64,000 nt of DNA from an uncultured Pelagibacteraceae bacterium (GCA_902615435.1 CACMOZ010000001.1:115776-179775); one strand, 5' to 3'. Positions 51,620 to 60,328 are shown, numbered from the stretch's first letter. Numbers and translations: made by a program. The notes: generated by a model not told the origin, from the letters alone.

Positions 51620-52846
51620 ATGAAAATCGCTGTAATCGGCTCAGGTATCTCAGGATTATCTTCCGCATATTTTCTCTCAAAAAAATATAAAGTTGATCTA
51701 TACGAAAAAGAAGATCACTTTGGAGGTCATTCTTTTACCTACGAGATAAAAGAAGATGATAGGATTGTTCCAGTAGATCTAGGCTTTATTGTTTTTAATG
51801 AGGTTACTTATCCAAATTTAGTAAATTTTTTTAATGAGTTAAAAGTTCCTTATGAAAAAAGCGACATGTCATTTTCTGTATCAATTAAGAATAGCAATGT
51901 TGAATATAGCGGAAGTGGTTTAGGAGGTATTTTTGCTAATAAATTAAATCTTCTTAATCTAAAATTTTTATATATGATTAGAGAGATAATTTCATTTTAT
52001 AAAACTGCTCCAAAATTACTTGAAAGTGAAATTAAAGAAGAGACTCTAGGAAATTTTCTTAATAAAAAAAAGTTATCAAAATACTTTATCGAGTATCACT
52101 TAATTCCCATGGTTGCTGCTATCTGGTCAATGCCATTTAATAAGGCAAAGGAAATGCCATTAAAATTTTTTTTAAATTTTTTTACTAATCATGGTTTATT
52201 TAAATTTAAAAATAGACCGCAATGGTACACAGTTTCTAATAGAAGTAGAGCTTATGTAAAAAAGGTAACAGATAAAATTAGTGGAGAAATTTTTAAAAAT
52301 TATAAAGTGGATAAATTAATTAGAAGCGATGACAATATCAGGGTAATTATTGGCAATGAATATGTTGATTATGATCAAGTAGTTCTAGCGTCCCATGCAG
52401 ACCAAAGTTTAAGAATGATAGAAAAACCAACGGAACAGGAAAAAAATATATTGGAAAAATTTAATTACGTGAAGAATGAGGCTTATTTACATACTGATAA
52501 GAGATTAATGCCTCACAAAAAAAGGGCCTGGTCCAGTTGGAATTCTATTTCAGATGGAGAAAAGACATGCATTACCTATTGGTTAAATAGACTACAAAAT
52601 TTAGATACATCTAAAGACTATTTTTTAACTTTAAACCCAATTTATAAAATTAACGAAAATTCTGTTATAAAAAAAGTTGATTTTACTCACCCATATTTGA
52701 ATTCAAAGAATACCGCACTTCAAAAAGATCTAAGATTAATACAAGGAAAAAAAAGGACTTGGTTTTGTGGAAGTTATTTTGGTTACGGATTTCATGAAGA
52801 TGGATTAAAATCATCTATAGATTTGATAAATAATTTTAAAATTTGA
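51620..52846 (+). CDS. FAD-dependent amine-oxidase-like oxidoreductase of the DUF1365/CFA operon
   Basis: A 408-residue flavoprotein with GSGISGLSSAYFL at residues 7-19 and the second FAD block KEDHFGGHSFTYEI. PVDLGFIVFNEVTYPNLVNFF is characteristic of the subgroup encoded with DUF1365 and CFA-like methyltransferases. The C-terminus has the FAD-closing GSYFGYGFHEDGLKSS. This gene set is common in gammaproteobacteria and alphaproteobacteria, often in singlet-oxygen-responsive operons. The protein may desaturate or oxidise the fatty-acyl chain, which is inference. The stop overlaps the DUF1365 start as TGATG. Confidence 0.85.
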   Translation: MKIAVIGSGISGLSSAYFLSKKYKVDLYEKEDHFGGHSFTYEIKEDDRIVPVDLGFIVFNEVTYPNLVNFFNELKVPYEKSDMSFSVSIKNSNVEYSGSGLGGIFANKLNLLNLKFLYMIREIISFYKTAPKLLESEIKEETLGNFLNKKKLSKYFIEYHLIPMVAAIWSMPFNKAKEMPLKFFLNFFTNHGLFKFKNRPQWYTVSNRSRAYVKKVTDKISGEIFKNYKVDKLIRSDDNIRVIIGNEYVDYDQVVLASHADQSLRMIEKPTEQEKNILEKFNYVKNEAYLHTDKRLMPHKKRAWSSWNSISDGEKTCITYWLNRLQNLDTSKDYFLTLNPIYKINENSVIKKVDFTHPYLNSKNTALQKDLRLIQGKKRTWFCGSYFGYGFHEDGLKSSIDLINNFKI

Positions 52847-53604
52847 TGAACTCCTGCATTTATAATGGTGAAGTAACTCATACAAGATTTAAACCTGTAA
52901 GACATTTTTTAAAATATAAAACTTTTTCATTATTAATTGATTTAGATGAAATCAATCAATTAGACAGTTCAATAAATATTTTCTCTCATAATAAGTTTAA
53001 CATTTTCAGCTTTTATGACAAAGATCATGGAGAACGTGACGGAAGTAATTTAAAAGAGTGGGTTCTTAAAAACATTAGTAAGTTCAATATAAAAGGTGAA
53101 ATTAATAAAGTTAAAATACTTTGTTATCCAAGAATTTTTGGCTATGTATTTAACCCTTTAAGTATTTTTTACTGCTACGAGGACAATCAATTGAAGGCGA
53201 TTTTCTACGAAGTAAAAAATACTTTCAATGAGCAGCACACATATATTTTTAAAATTAAAAATAATGAAGAAATAGCTCAAAAATGCAAAAAAAAGTTTTA
53301 CGTATCGCCATTTATGGATATGGAAACTTACTATAATTTTAAATTACTTAACCCCAGTGATAAACTCTCAGTCTTTATTAAACAAACAGACTCGAAAGGA
53401 ACAGTTTTAACAGCTACCCAAACAGGAGAGAAAAAAGAATTTAGCTCCAAACAACTCATGTTCAACTTTTTTAAGTATCCATTAATGACAATTAAAATTA
53501 TTAGTTCGATACATTTTGAAGCATTACTTTTATGGAAAAAAGGGGCAATATATAGAAAAAGAAATATTAAATTAAAAAATAATTTAAGTTACGAGGAATA
53601 TTAA
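52846..53604 (+). CDS. DUF1365 protein
   Basis: A protein of about 252 residues. It begins with CIYNGEVTHTRFKPVRHFLKYKTFSLLIDLDEI, the DUF1365 signature, and continues with KVKILCYPRIFGYVFNPLSIFYCYEDN and FNEQHTYIF. The C-terminal FHFEALLLWKKGA-like stretch (SSIHFEALLLWKKGAIY) is also typical. No catalytic residue is established for the family; conserved histidines and tyrosines suggest an enzyme. It sits between the FAD oxidoreductase and the CFA-like methyltransferase with overlapping ends, so it very probably acts in the same lipid modification. Confidence 0.88.
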   Translation: MNSCIYNGEVTHTRFKPVRHFLKYKTFSLLIDLDEINQLDSSINIFSHNKFNIFSFYDKDHGERDGSNLKEWVLKNISKFNIKGEINKVKILCYPRIFGYVFNPLSIFYCYEDNQLKAIFYEVKNTFNEQHTYIFKIKNNEEIAQKCKKKFYVSPFMDMETYYNFKLLNPSDKLSVFIKQTDSKGTVLTATQTGEKKEFSSKQLMFNFFKYPLMTIKIISSIHFEALLLWKKGAIYRKRNIKLKNNLSYEEY

Positions 53605-54794
53605 TGAGTTTAATAAAAATTTCAGAAAAATTCGTCCTAAATAAATTGAAAAAAATCTCACAAGGAAATCTTAAGCTTATAAATTACGATGGAAAAGTTT
53701 TTCATTTTGGTGACTTAGAAAGTAAATTATCTTCAGATATCAAAATAAATAAACCTAATTTTTACCTAAATGTTATTATGGGTGGAAGCTCAGCTTTAGG
53801 TGAAGCTCACATGAAAAAAGATTTTTATTCCTCAAATTTAACAAATTTAATCGAACTTACAGCGAGAAATATTAATACAATCTATTCTTTTTCAGGAAGT
53901 TTAAAATTACAAAAAATCAAAAATTTTCTAAAAAAAATATTTGCATCAAATACAAAATCTAAAAGTAAAAAATATATTTCAAAACACTATGATTTAGGGA
54001 ATGAATTTTTTTCGTCGTGGCTTGATAAATCTCTTACTTATTCAAGCGCAGTCTATAAAAACGAGAAAGATGATTTAGAAATCGCTCAAAGAAATAAATT
54101 TCAAGAGCTTATAAATTTAATGAATATTAAAGATGGAAACAAGGTTTTAGAGATAGGGTGTGGTTGGGGCGGGTTTGCTGAATTTTTAGCTAAAAATTAT
54201 GATGTGAGTGTAGACTGTATTACAATTTCTAAAAATCAATATGAGTTTACTAAAAGGAAGATTTTCAACTCAGGACTAAACAATAAAGTTAATGTTAAAT
54301 TTTTAGATTACAGAGATCTGAAGGAAAAATATGATCACGTAGCTTCGATAGAAATGATAGAAGCTGTTGGTGAAAAATACATGGACCAATATTTTGGTAC
54401 AATTAAAAATGTTCTTAATTATGGGGGAACTGCCGCAATTCAAGGCATCGTGATAAAAGATGACTTATTTGAAAGATATAGAGCAAATGAGGATTTTATT
54501 CAAAAATATATATTTCCAGGTGGATTTTTACCCTCAATTCAATTTATGAAAAATCTAATTAAAAAAAATGATCTAAAACTGGAAAAAATTAATACATACT
54601 CCGACGATTATGCCAGAACTTTAGCAACTTGGAGAAAAAATTTTTTAGGTGCTTGGGAAAAAATTAGCCCACTTGGTTTTGATGAATATTTCAAGCGTAT
54701 GTGGGAATTTTACTTATCTTATTGTGAAGCCGGTTTTAAGTCTAGAAACATTAACTTGATTCAATTCTCTATGTCTAATAGATATTCGTCATGA
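53604..54794 (+). CDS. CFA-synthase-family fatty-acyl methyltransferase, bicarbonate ligands substituted
   Basis: A 396-residue SAM-dependent enzyme of the cyclopropane fatty acid synthase family, acting on unsaturated chains in membrane phospholipids. SAM motif I is VLEIGCGWGGFAEFLA (residues 181-196), and HYDLGNEFF and the C-terminal Cys374 in LSYCEAGF match E. coli Cfa. By alignment in memory, E. coli Cys139 corresponds to Ser148 (YSSAVY) and His266 to Gln280 (AIQGIV). Both are bicarbonate ligands in the cyclopropane-forming enzyme. This suggests the product may be a methylated or methylene chain rather than a cyclopropane. It overlaps both neighbours. Confidence 0.88.
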   Translation: MSLIKISEKFVLNKLKKISQGNLKLINYDGKVFHFGDLESKLSSDIKINKPNFYLNVIMGGSSALGEAHMKKDFYSSNLTNLIELTARNINTIYSFSGSLKLQKIKNFLKKIFASNTKSKSKKYISKHYDLGNEFFSSWLDKSLTYSSAVYKNEKDDLEIAQRNKFQELINLMNIKDGNKVLEIGCGWGGFAEFLAKNYDVSVDCITISKNQYEFTKRKIFNSGLNNKVNVKFLDYRDLKEKYDHVASIEMIEAVGEKYMDQYFGTIKNVLNYGGTAAIQGIVIKDDLFERYRANEDFIQKYIFPGGFLPSIQFMKNLIKKNDLKLEKINTYSDDYARTLATWRKNFLGAWEKISPLGFDEYFKRMWEFYLSYCEAGFKSRNINLIQFSMSNRYSS

Positions 54795-55315
54795 AAAAAT
54801 TTATAGTACTATTTTTACTAATTTTAACAACAGGATGTGCAAATAAAATGAAACCGACAGATTTTAAAGATCAAAAACCAAGACTAGTCATCGAAAATTA
54901 TTTATCGGGTAATGTCAAAGCTTGGGGAGTTTTACAAAATAGATCTGGAAAAGTTACAAGACAATTTAAAGCTGATTTAAACGGAAAATGGGATGGTTCT
55001 CAGTTAATTTTAGACGAAGTTTTTGATTGGAATGATGGGGAAAGACAAACTCGTCAATGGACTATTAAAAAAATTGATGAACATAACTACGAGGGGACAG
55101 CTTCTGATGTAGTTGGAACAGCTAAGGGATATTCATATGGTCCAGCTTTTAAATTTGAATATGTATTGCTGGTGCCGGTCAAAGGCAAAAATATTAAAAT
55201 TACTTTTGATGATTGGATTTTCATGCAGGATGATCGAGTGGCAATAAACAGAGCGACAATGACTAAATTTGGAATTAAAGTAGCAGAATTAACCGTAATG
55301 TTTGTAAAAGATTAA
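54791..55315 (+). CDS. DUF3833-type lipoprotein
   Basis: A 174-residue lipoprotein with a type II signal peptide (LILTTGC, lipidated Cys16) followed by ANKMKPTDFKDQKPRLVIENYLSG. The mature part has GNVKAWGVLQNRSGKVTRQFKADLNGKWDG and FDWNDGERQTRQWTIKKIDEHNYEG, the DUF3833 pattern of a lipocalin-like beta-barrel. DUF3833 proteins usually accompany DUF1365/CFA gene sets, as here with an ATGA overlap to the methyltransferase. A role in presenting or exporting a modified lipid is inference. Confidence 0.85.
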   Translation: MKKFIVLFLLILTTGCANKMKPTDFKDQKPRLVIENYLSGNVKAWGVLQNRSGKVTRQFKADLNGKWDGSQLILDEVFDWNDGERQTRQWTIKKIDEHNYEGTASDVVGTAKGYSYGPAFKFEYVLLVPVKGKNIKITFDDWIFMQDDRVAINRATMTKFGIKVAELTVMFVKD

Positions 55316-55316
55316 T

Positions 55317-55901
55317 ATGTTTGAGCTTCCTAAATTAGATTATAGTAACTCAGCTCTTTCTCCAATAATGTCAGAGCAAACTTTGGATTTACATCATGGC
55401 AAACATCATCAAACATATATTACAAATCTAAATAACTTTATAAAAGGTTCTGATTATGAAAAATTATCTTTGGAAGATATAATTAAAAAATCATCAAATG
55501 AAAAAAAAGTAGGAATTTTCAACAATGCAAGCCAACATTGGAATCATAATCTTTTTTGGAAGTGTATGAAACCTAATGGCGGAGGAAATGTTCCATCTAA
55601 ACTTGAAAAAAAGATTAAACAAGATTTTGGAGATTTTGAAAAATTTAGGAAGGAATTTATTAATGCTGGTGTTACTCAGTTTGGATCTGGATGGAGTTGG
55701 TTATCTTTAAAAGAAGATAAGCTAGTAGTAACAAAAACACCAAATGCTGAAAACCCAATAATTCATAATATGAAACCTATATTAGGTTGTGATTTGTGGG
55801 AGCACTCATATTACTTAGATTACAGAAACAAAAGACCAGCTTACTTAGAAAATTTTTTTGATAAACTAATCAATTGGGAATACGTTGACTCTCTTCTTTA
55901 A
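55317..55901 (+). CDS. sodB: Iron superoxide dismutase
   Basis: SodB converts superoxide to hydrogen peroxide and oxygen in the cytoplasm. The 194-residue chain has the metal ligands His26 (HHGKHH block), His77 in HWNHNLFW, Asp159 and His163 in GCDLWEHSYYLDY. Gln73 in NNASQHW is in the position that marks the iron-type enzyme (in manganese enzymes the glutamine comes from the other domain), so iron is predicted; cambialistic behaviour cannot be excluded. It begins directly after the DUF3833 gene, adding a radical-scavenging enzyme to the lipid operon. Confidence 0.95.
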   Translation: MFELPKLDYSNSALSPIMSEQTLDLHHGKHHQTYITNLNNFIKGSDYEKLSLEDIIKKSSNEKKVGIFNNASQHWNHNLFWKCMKPNGGGNVPSKLEKKIKQDFGDFEKFRKEFINAGVTQFGSGWSWLSLKEDKLVVTKTPNAENPIIHNMKPILGCDLWEHSYYLDYRNKRPAYLENFFDKLINWEYVDSLL

Positions 55902-56654
55902 TTATCGTTTTACAAGTTTGTCTACTAAAAATAAATAAAGTCTATAAGGTAATATTCTTAAAAATTTTAAAATTAAAGTTAAGCCTTTTGGGAAGTGAAT
56001 TTCAAAAGCATTTCCTCTCACTAAGCCATTATAAATTTTATCTGCAGCGTATTCAGGAGTTTTTAAAAATGGCATAGGAAACTCATTTTTATCAGTCAAA
56101 GGAGTTTTGATGAAACCTGGTGATACAACTGAGACTCTCACTCCAAATTTTTTAAAATCAAAATAAATACTTTCACTAAAATTAGTTAGAGCAGCTTTTG
56201 AGGGACCATAACCACTTGAATTTGGCAGACCTCTGTAACCTGCAATAGAGGAAACTATCGAAATGTGCCCAGATTTCTTATTTTTAAAATAATCTTCGAC
56301 AACTTTTACACAATCAATAACTCCTAAAAAATTTACATTAATTACATTTTTAATTTTATCCGGATCTATATTTTGCTCGTCTTTTGGCTCATAAGTTCCA
56401 CTAGAGAATAAACAAATGTCAATATCACCAAAAGCATTTAAAATATCTTTAAAAACATTATTTATTTGGGACTGGTTGGTTACATCCAGGGGAAATGAAC
56501 TTATGTTGTTATGTTTAGCTAACTCATCCAAAAGTTCTTTTCTTCTTGCGGATACAGCAACTTTCCATCCTTCGTTAGCAAATTTTTCAGCTACTGCCTT
56601 TCCGATCCCACTACTAGCACCTGTAATCCATATTTTTTTCTGATTTTCAGACAT
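55902..56654 (-). CDS. Short-chain dehydrogenase/reductase
   Basis: A 250-residue classical SDR. The NAD(P) motif is TGASSGIGKAVA near residue 12, the catalytic triad strand has VSSIAGYRG with its serine and SGYGPSKAALTNF with the YxxxK pair. ARRKEL after strand 2 with two arginines suggests NADP. A hydrophobic C-terminal helix (LTLILKFLRILPYRLYLFLVDKL) may attach it to the membrane, fitting a lipid substrate. SDR genes are common members of DUF1365/CFA clusters, although this one is on the opposite strand and convergent with sodB. Confidence 0.9.
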   Translation of the reverse strand: MSENQKKIWITGASSGIGKAVAEKFANEGWKVAVSARRKELLDELAKHNNISSFPLDVTNQSQINNVFKDILNAFGDIDICLFSSGTYEPKDEQNIDPDKIKNVINVNFLGVIDCVKVVEDYFKNKKSGHISIVSSIAGYRGLPNSSGYGPSKAALTNFSESIYFDFKKFGVRVSVVSPGFIKTPLTDKNEFPMPFLKTPEYAADKIYNGLVRGNAFEIHFPKGLTLILKFLRILPYRLYLFLVDKLVKR

Positions 56655-56678
56655 AAATTAGTTATATCTTATAATGTT

Positions 56679-57140
56679 ATGAAAATTAAATACTTATCTT
56701 TACTTATAATACTTTTAATAACATTTATAGCACCGATGATTGGTAGTTATGTGACAACAACTTTTAAAGAACCATGGTATTCGCAAATTATTTTACCAAA
56801 TTTCAATCCTCCTAGCTGGGTATTTGCTCCTGTCTGGTCAACATTGTATGTTTTAATGTCACTTGCAATTTGGAAAGTCTGGATCAAATCTTTTGAAACG
56901 AAATTATTAAAAATTTACTTTATTCATTTATTTTTTAATAGTACATGGAGCGTAGTATTCTTTGGTTTTCACTTAATTGGTGTAGCTCTAGTAAATTTAG
57001 TAATTATATTAATATTTATTATAATTTTAATGAAAGAGTATTTTTCTAGAGATAAAATGAGTTTTTATTTAATGACCCCTTATTTAGCTTGGTCAAGCTA
57101 TGCATTAATTCTAAATAGCTCAATTTTTCTATTAAACTAA
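56679..57140 (+). CDS. tspO: TspO/MBR-family tryptophan-rich protein
   Basis: A 153-residue protein with five helices and many tryptophans: EPWYSQIILPNFNPPSWVFAPVWSTLYVLMSLAIWKVW is the family signature, and FFNSTWSVVFFGFHLIGVALV and MTPYLAWSSYALILNSSIFLLN complete it. Bacterial TspO binds and degrades porphyrins and in Rhodobacter responds to light and oxygen. In this region of photorepair and oxidative-stress genes a porphyrin or singlet-oxygen role fits. It is divergent from the SDR gene with a 24-base gap and overlaps the convergent HPP gene by four bases. Confidence 0.93.
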   Translation: MKIKYLSLLIILLITFIAPMIGSYVTTTFKEPWYSQIILPNFNPPSWVFAPVWSTLYVLMSLAIWKVWIKSFETKLLKIYFIHLFFNSTWSVVFFGFHLIGVALVNLVIILIFIIILMKEYFSRDKMSFYLMTPYLAWSSYALILNSSIFLLN

Positions 57141-57607
57141 AACCATCGAACTGGGTAATTTCTTTTTAGGAGATACCGGTTTATTATCACAGATAAAACT
57201 ATGATGACTATTGAACCAACTATTACAGGAAAAACAACATAACCCAATGATACGTCAGCGAATAATGCTATTAACGGGTTTGCGGCTGCAGGAGGGTGTA
57301 TAATTTTAAAATACATCATTAGTGTTACAGTAGTCCCTACAGATAATCCAAGTGTTAGGTAAGACATTCCTAAAAATTCATTAAAAAGAATTCCTATAAC
57401 GATTGCTAATAAGTGACCAAAAAAAACATTTTTAGGTTGAGCAAATTTACTATCATGAAATACCAACACAATTAAAGTAGACGATCCAAAAGAAAACATT
57501 AACCAAAAACCTGTGGATGTTTCGAAGCTAAGGAAAGAGAGAATTCCAATAATAATTGAAGCAAAAAGTCCTGCGAGTAAAGGTTCTATTTTTTTGGGTA
57601 TTTTCAT
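57137..57607 (-). CDS. HPP-family membrane protein
   Basis: A protein of about 156 residues with four helices. The HPP signature is seen in IIHPPAAANPLIALF, preceded by MFSFGSSTLIVLVFHDSKFAQPKNVFFGHLLA. I placed the start at the ATG at 57607 (MKIPKKIEPLLAG), 18 codons after the furthest possible start. HPP proteins in cyanobacteria and chloroplasts have been linked to nitrite transport, but this function is not established for SAR11. The gene diverges from the phosphatase gene with a 35-base gap. Confidence 0.88.
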   Translation of the reverse strand: MKIPKKIEPLLAGLFASIIIGILSFLSFETSTGFWLMFSFGSSTLIVLVFHDSKFAQPKNVFFGHLLAIVIGILFNEFLGMSYLTLGLSVGTTVTLMMYFKIIHPPAAANPLIALFADVSLGYVVFPVIVGSIVIIVLSVIINRYLLKRNYPVRWF

Positions 57608-57642
57608 ATATATTTTTTTTAAAATTAAGCTATATACACATA

Positions 57643-58437
57643 ATGGATTATAACAAACCATACAACTTTCTTAAGCAATTACCACCTAAGTTGAACTCAT
57701 TTTATAAAACAAAATCTAAGTTTGGTTTAGTAGTAAGCAATAAATCAAAGTCTAAAAAAGATTTTGATCCTGTAACTAATTTTGATAGAGCATTTGAAAA
57801 ATATATACGCTCACTAATAAATAAAAAATTTCCAAAAGACTCTATTATTGGAGAAGAATTTGAAGATAAATTTTCATCAAATGATTATAAATGGTCTATT
57901 GACCCAATAGATGGCACAAGGGCTTTTGTTATTGGAGCACCAACATGGTCAAATTTAATAAGTTTATCGTTCGAGGAAAGATCTTTGATAGGTCTGGCTA
58001 ATTTTCCAGAGCTAGATAAATATTATATTAATGATAAAAAAAAATCTTATTGTTATAAAAACAAAAAAAAATTTATTTTAAAATCATCAAATAATAATAA
58101 TTTAAAAACAATTAAAATAATTGGAAATTTTCATGGAACATTAAGTTATGAAAAACAACGCAAAGTGATTAAAAAATTTGGTTGGTCTTTTCGATTAGCT
58201 GGGTTTGATGCGCTGAATTATTGTTTGTTAGCTGAGGGAAAAGTTGATGCTGTAATTGAAGCAAATTTAAAACCTTATGATATACTTCCTTTGATACCAA
58301 TAATAAAAAATTCTGGGGCCATAGTCACAAATTGGAAGAATGAACCAGCTGAGAATGGTGGAAATATTCTAGCAACATCCAATAAAATTTTGCATAATAA
58401 GATTTTAAATTTGTTAAAACCGTTTACCAAAAAATAG
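57643..58437 (+). CDS. Inositol-monophosphatase-family phosphatase (possible histidinol phosphatase HisN)
   Basis: A 264-residue metal-dependent phosphatase. The metal site is formed by IIGEEFEDKF, WSIDPIDGTRAFV and GFDALNYCLLAEGKVDAVIE. The start at 57643 (MDYNKPYNF) was chosen; an upstream in-frame ATG would add 29 hydrophobic residues unlike the family. The TRAFVIGAPTW stretch after DPIDGT resembles HisN-type histidinol phosphatases more than SuhB or CysQ, so a role in histidine synthesis is likely but not certain. The TAGAATG-like junction leads into the YIP1 gene. Confidence 0.85.
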   Translation: MDYNKPYNFLKQLPPKLNSFYKTKSKFGLVVSNKSKSKKDFDPVTNFDRAFEKYIRSLINKKFPKDSIIGEEFEDKFSSNDYKWSIDPIDGTRAFVIGAPTWSNLISLSFEERSLIGLANFPELDKYYINDKKKSYCYKNKKKFILKSSNNNNLKTIKIIGNFHGTLSYEKQRKVIKKFGWSFRLAGFDALNYCLLAEGKVDAVIEANLKPYDILPLIPIIKNSGAIVTNWKNEPAENGGNILATSNKILHNKILNLLKPFTKK

Positions 58438-58438
58438 A

Positions 58439-58960
58439 ATGATAAATATATTTTTAAATAGAGTATTTAGAGCAATTAAAATTGATATTGAGTTATTCGA
58501 AGAAGTTGAAAAAGATAAAAAAGCAACTTTTCAGGCTGGTGCTGTGGTAGTATTATCTAGTTTAGCTGCAGGTGTTGGTTCAATTCATTTAGGGGCCTCT
58601 AATTTTCTTATTGCGCCAGCTCTTTCATTATTAAGCTGGTATGTGTGGGCTTATGTAATTTATTTTGTTGGAGTAAAACTTTTTGGGGGAGTTAAAACAA
58701 AAAGTAATCACGGAGAACTTTTAAGAACAATAGGTTTTTCAAGTGCACCAGGATTAATAAGAGTATTTGGAATTACACCAGAGTTAATGACAGTTACATT
58801 TATTGGCTCAGCTTTTTGGATGCTTGCTTGCATGGTTGTAGCAGTAAAAGCAGCTTTAGATTACGATAGTCTCTGGAAAGCTTTTGGAGTCGTTGTAGTT
58901 TCCTGGTTGTTTCAAGCTTTTTTCTTATTATTGGTGATAGTTTTATTCAAAGGGATTTAA
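58439..58960 (+). CDS. YIP1-family membrane protein
   Basis: A 173-residue protein with five hydrophobic helices. It starts with NRVFRAIKIDIELFEEVEKDKKATFQAGAVV and has the family-typical GVKLFGGVKTKSNHGELLRTIGFSSAPGLIRVFG, a conserved loop before the third helix. YIP1 proteins are widespread but functionally poorly defined in bacteria. It starts two bases after the phosphatase stop and overlaps the convergent zinc-ribbon gene by four bases. Confidence 0.85.
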   Translation: MINIFLNRVFRAIKIDIELFEEVEKDKKATFQAGAVVVLSSLAAGVGSIHLGASNFLIAPALSLLSWYVWAYVIYFVGVKLFGGVKTKSNHGELLRTIGFSSAPGLIRVFGITPELMTVTFIGSAFWMLACMVVAVKAALDYDSLWKAFGVVVVSWLFQAFFLLLVIVLFKGI

Positions 58961-59277
58961 ATCGGAAATATTGTTTTTGCTAAATTACAACTTTTACAAA
59001 TCTTGTAGCCATGCATAATTAAATTTTGTTTAACACTTTCTTCCTCTTTTTTACATTCTTCACATACATCATTTATTTCCAGCCCTTCCTTAATAACCCA
59101 AGCTCTATGGTAAAAATTATCTACGTTTTTTTGTATTAAAGATTTTGCAAAAACTTCGGCCTGTTTTTTTTTAAATGGGCCATGAATTTTTTTGGTTTTT
59201 TCATCAATAGTATCAATATTGTTAGGGTTTTTATGAATTCCCTCTATGACAATAAATCCATCGTTTTCCATATTCAT
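58957..59277 (-). CDS. Small zinc-ribbon-like protein of unknown function
   Basis: A 106-residue protein with two CxxC pairs, Cys72-Cys75 in VCEECKKE and Cys94-Cys97 in ICKSCNLAK, a spacing that can bind one zinc ion. The N-terminal half reads like a SPOR- or phosphate-binding-type small domain (GFIVIEGIHKNPN, GPFKKKQAEVFAKSLIQKNVDNFYHRAWVI), but I recognise no family. Starts at 59277 and 59271 are both possible. It diverges from msrA with an 18-base gap, so the two may be co-regulated. Confidence 0.68.
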   Translation of the reverse strand: MNMENDGFIVIEGIHKNPNNIDTIDEKTKKIHGPFKKKQAEVFAKSLIQKNVDNFYHRAWVIKEGLEINDVCEECKKEEESVKQNLIMHGYKICKSCNLAKTIFPI

Positions 59278-59295
59278 TAATATAACATATTTAAG

Positions 59296-59865
59296 ATGAG
59301 AATTTTTTTACTATTCGTCACATTAATAATCTTAAATCCAGCTTTACAAGCAGAGGAAAAAAAAGCTTATTTTGCAGGTGGTTGCTTTTGGTGTATGGAG
59401 GAGTCATTTGACCAAGTGGAGGGAGTAATTTCAACAATTTCTGGTTATTCAGGTGGACATTTAAAGAATCCAAAATATGCTGATGTTATTTATACAGACT
59501 CTGGACATGTAGAGGCAATTGAAGTTACTTATGACTCAGCTAAGATTGATTACCAAAAACTTTTAGACATATATTGGAAAAATATAGACCCATTCGACGC
59601 CAATGGTCAGTTTTGTGACAAGGGAAAAAGTTATAGATCTGTAATTTTTTTTGAAAATGAGAAACAAAAAGAACTTATTGATAATTCTTTTAGGAAATTA
59701 GAAAATGTATTTAATAAAAAGATTGTCACATTAGTTTGGAAATTTGAAAAATTTTACAAAGCTGAAACTTATCACCAAGATTATTATGAAAAAAATTTTA
59801 TAAGATATTTAATGTATAAAAAAGGATGCCAAAGAGAGGAAACGTTAAAAAAAATATGGAATTAA
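59296..59865 (+). CDS. msrA: Secreted peptide-methionine (S)-S-oxide reductase
   Basis: MsrA repairs the S epimer of methionine sulfoxide. The core is GGCFWCMEESFDQVEGV with catalytic Cys30 and Cys33, and GYSGGHLKNPKYADVIYTDSGHVEAIEV is the standard middle part; a C-terminal cysteine in KKGCQREE can serve for resolving. Unlike MsrB at 13613, it has a hydrophobic signal peptide ending near LQA/E (residue 19), so it should act in the periplasm with electrons perhaps supplied through CcdA, which is inference. The extreme 3' end carries the 17-base tandem duplication shared with the next gene. Confidence 0.94.
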   Translation: MRIFLLFVTLIILNPALQAEEKKAYFAGGCFWCMEESFDQVEGVISTISGYSGGHLKNPKYADVIYTDSGHVEAIEVTYDSAKIDYQKLLDIYWKNIDPFDANGQFCDKGKSYRSVIFFENEKQKELIDNSFRKLENVFNKKIVTLVWKFEKFYKAETYHQDYYEKNFIRYLMYKKGCQREETLKKIWN

Positions 59866-59889
59866 AAAAAATATGGAATTAAAAAAAAT
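59845..59889 (+). repeat. 17-base tandem duplication across the msrA stop and the next start
   Basis: The unit ATGGAATTAAAAAAAAT occurs twice in perfect tandem (59856-59872 and 59873-59889), preceded by a partial third copy (TTAAAAAAAAT). Because 17 is not a multiple of three, the first copy encodes the C-terminal KKIWN and stop of MsrA and the second encodes MELKKIY at the start of the next gene. Confidence 0.9.
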
Positions 59890-60328
59890 ATATTTATTTA
59901 TAATTGTTATTTTATTTAGCAATAAACTTAATAGCGAAATAATTAATCCAAATGAAAAATTGTTACCTTATGATGTAGTTAAAATACAATTAGAAGCACT
60001 TAAAAATAATAATAAAAACGACGAAGGTATAAAACAAACTTGGTTATTCGCCCATCCTGATAATAAAAAAATTACAGGACCATATGAGCGATTTAGAATT
60101 ATGATTTATGGAGCTCAGTATAGATCATTACTAAATCACTCTTCACATAAAATTAATTTAATAATGAATACTCCCAATAAACATATTTTTAAAATTGAAA
60201 TATTAGCAAAAGATAAACAATTATTATTCTATGAATGGCATGTTCAAAAAGCTTCTGAAAAAAATTGTAAAGATTGTTGGTTTACTTCTGGGGTTTCATT
60301 GCCAATGGATCAAGGAAATACTATTTAA
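59873..60328 (+). CDS. Small secreted protein, possibly DUF4864-like
   Basis: A 151-residue protein with an N-terminal signal peptide (LFIIVILFSNKLNS, residues about 6-20). The body has LPYDVVKIQLEALKNNNKNDEGIKQTWLFAHPDNKKITGPYERF, which looks like an NTF2-like or DUF4864 fold, and a late WHVQKASEKNCKDCWFTSGVSLP with two cysteines separated by two residues. I am not sure of the family. The start lies in the 17-base duplication, directly after msrA. It ends with a TAATG overlap to the next small membrane gene. Confidence 0.65.
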   Translation: MELKKIYLFIIVILFSNKLNSEIINPNEKLLPYDVVKIQLEALKNNNKNDEGIKQTWLFAHPDNKKITGPYERFRIMIYGAQYRSLLNHSSHKINLIMNTPNKHIFKIEILAKDKQLLFYEWHVQKASEKNCKDCWFTSGVSLPMDQGNTI

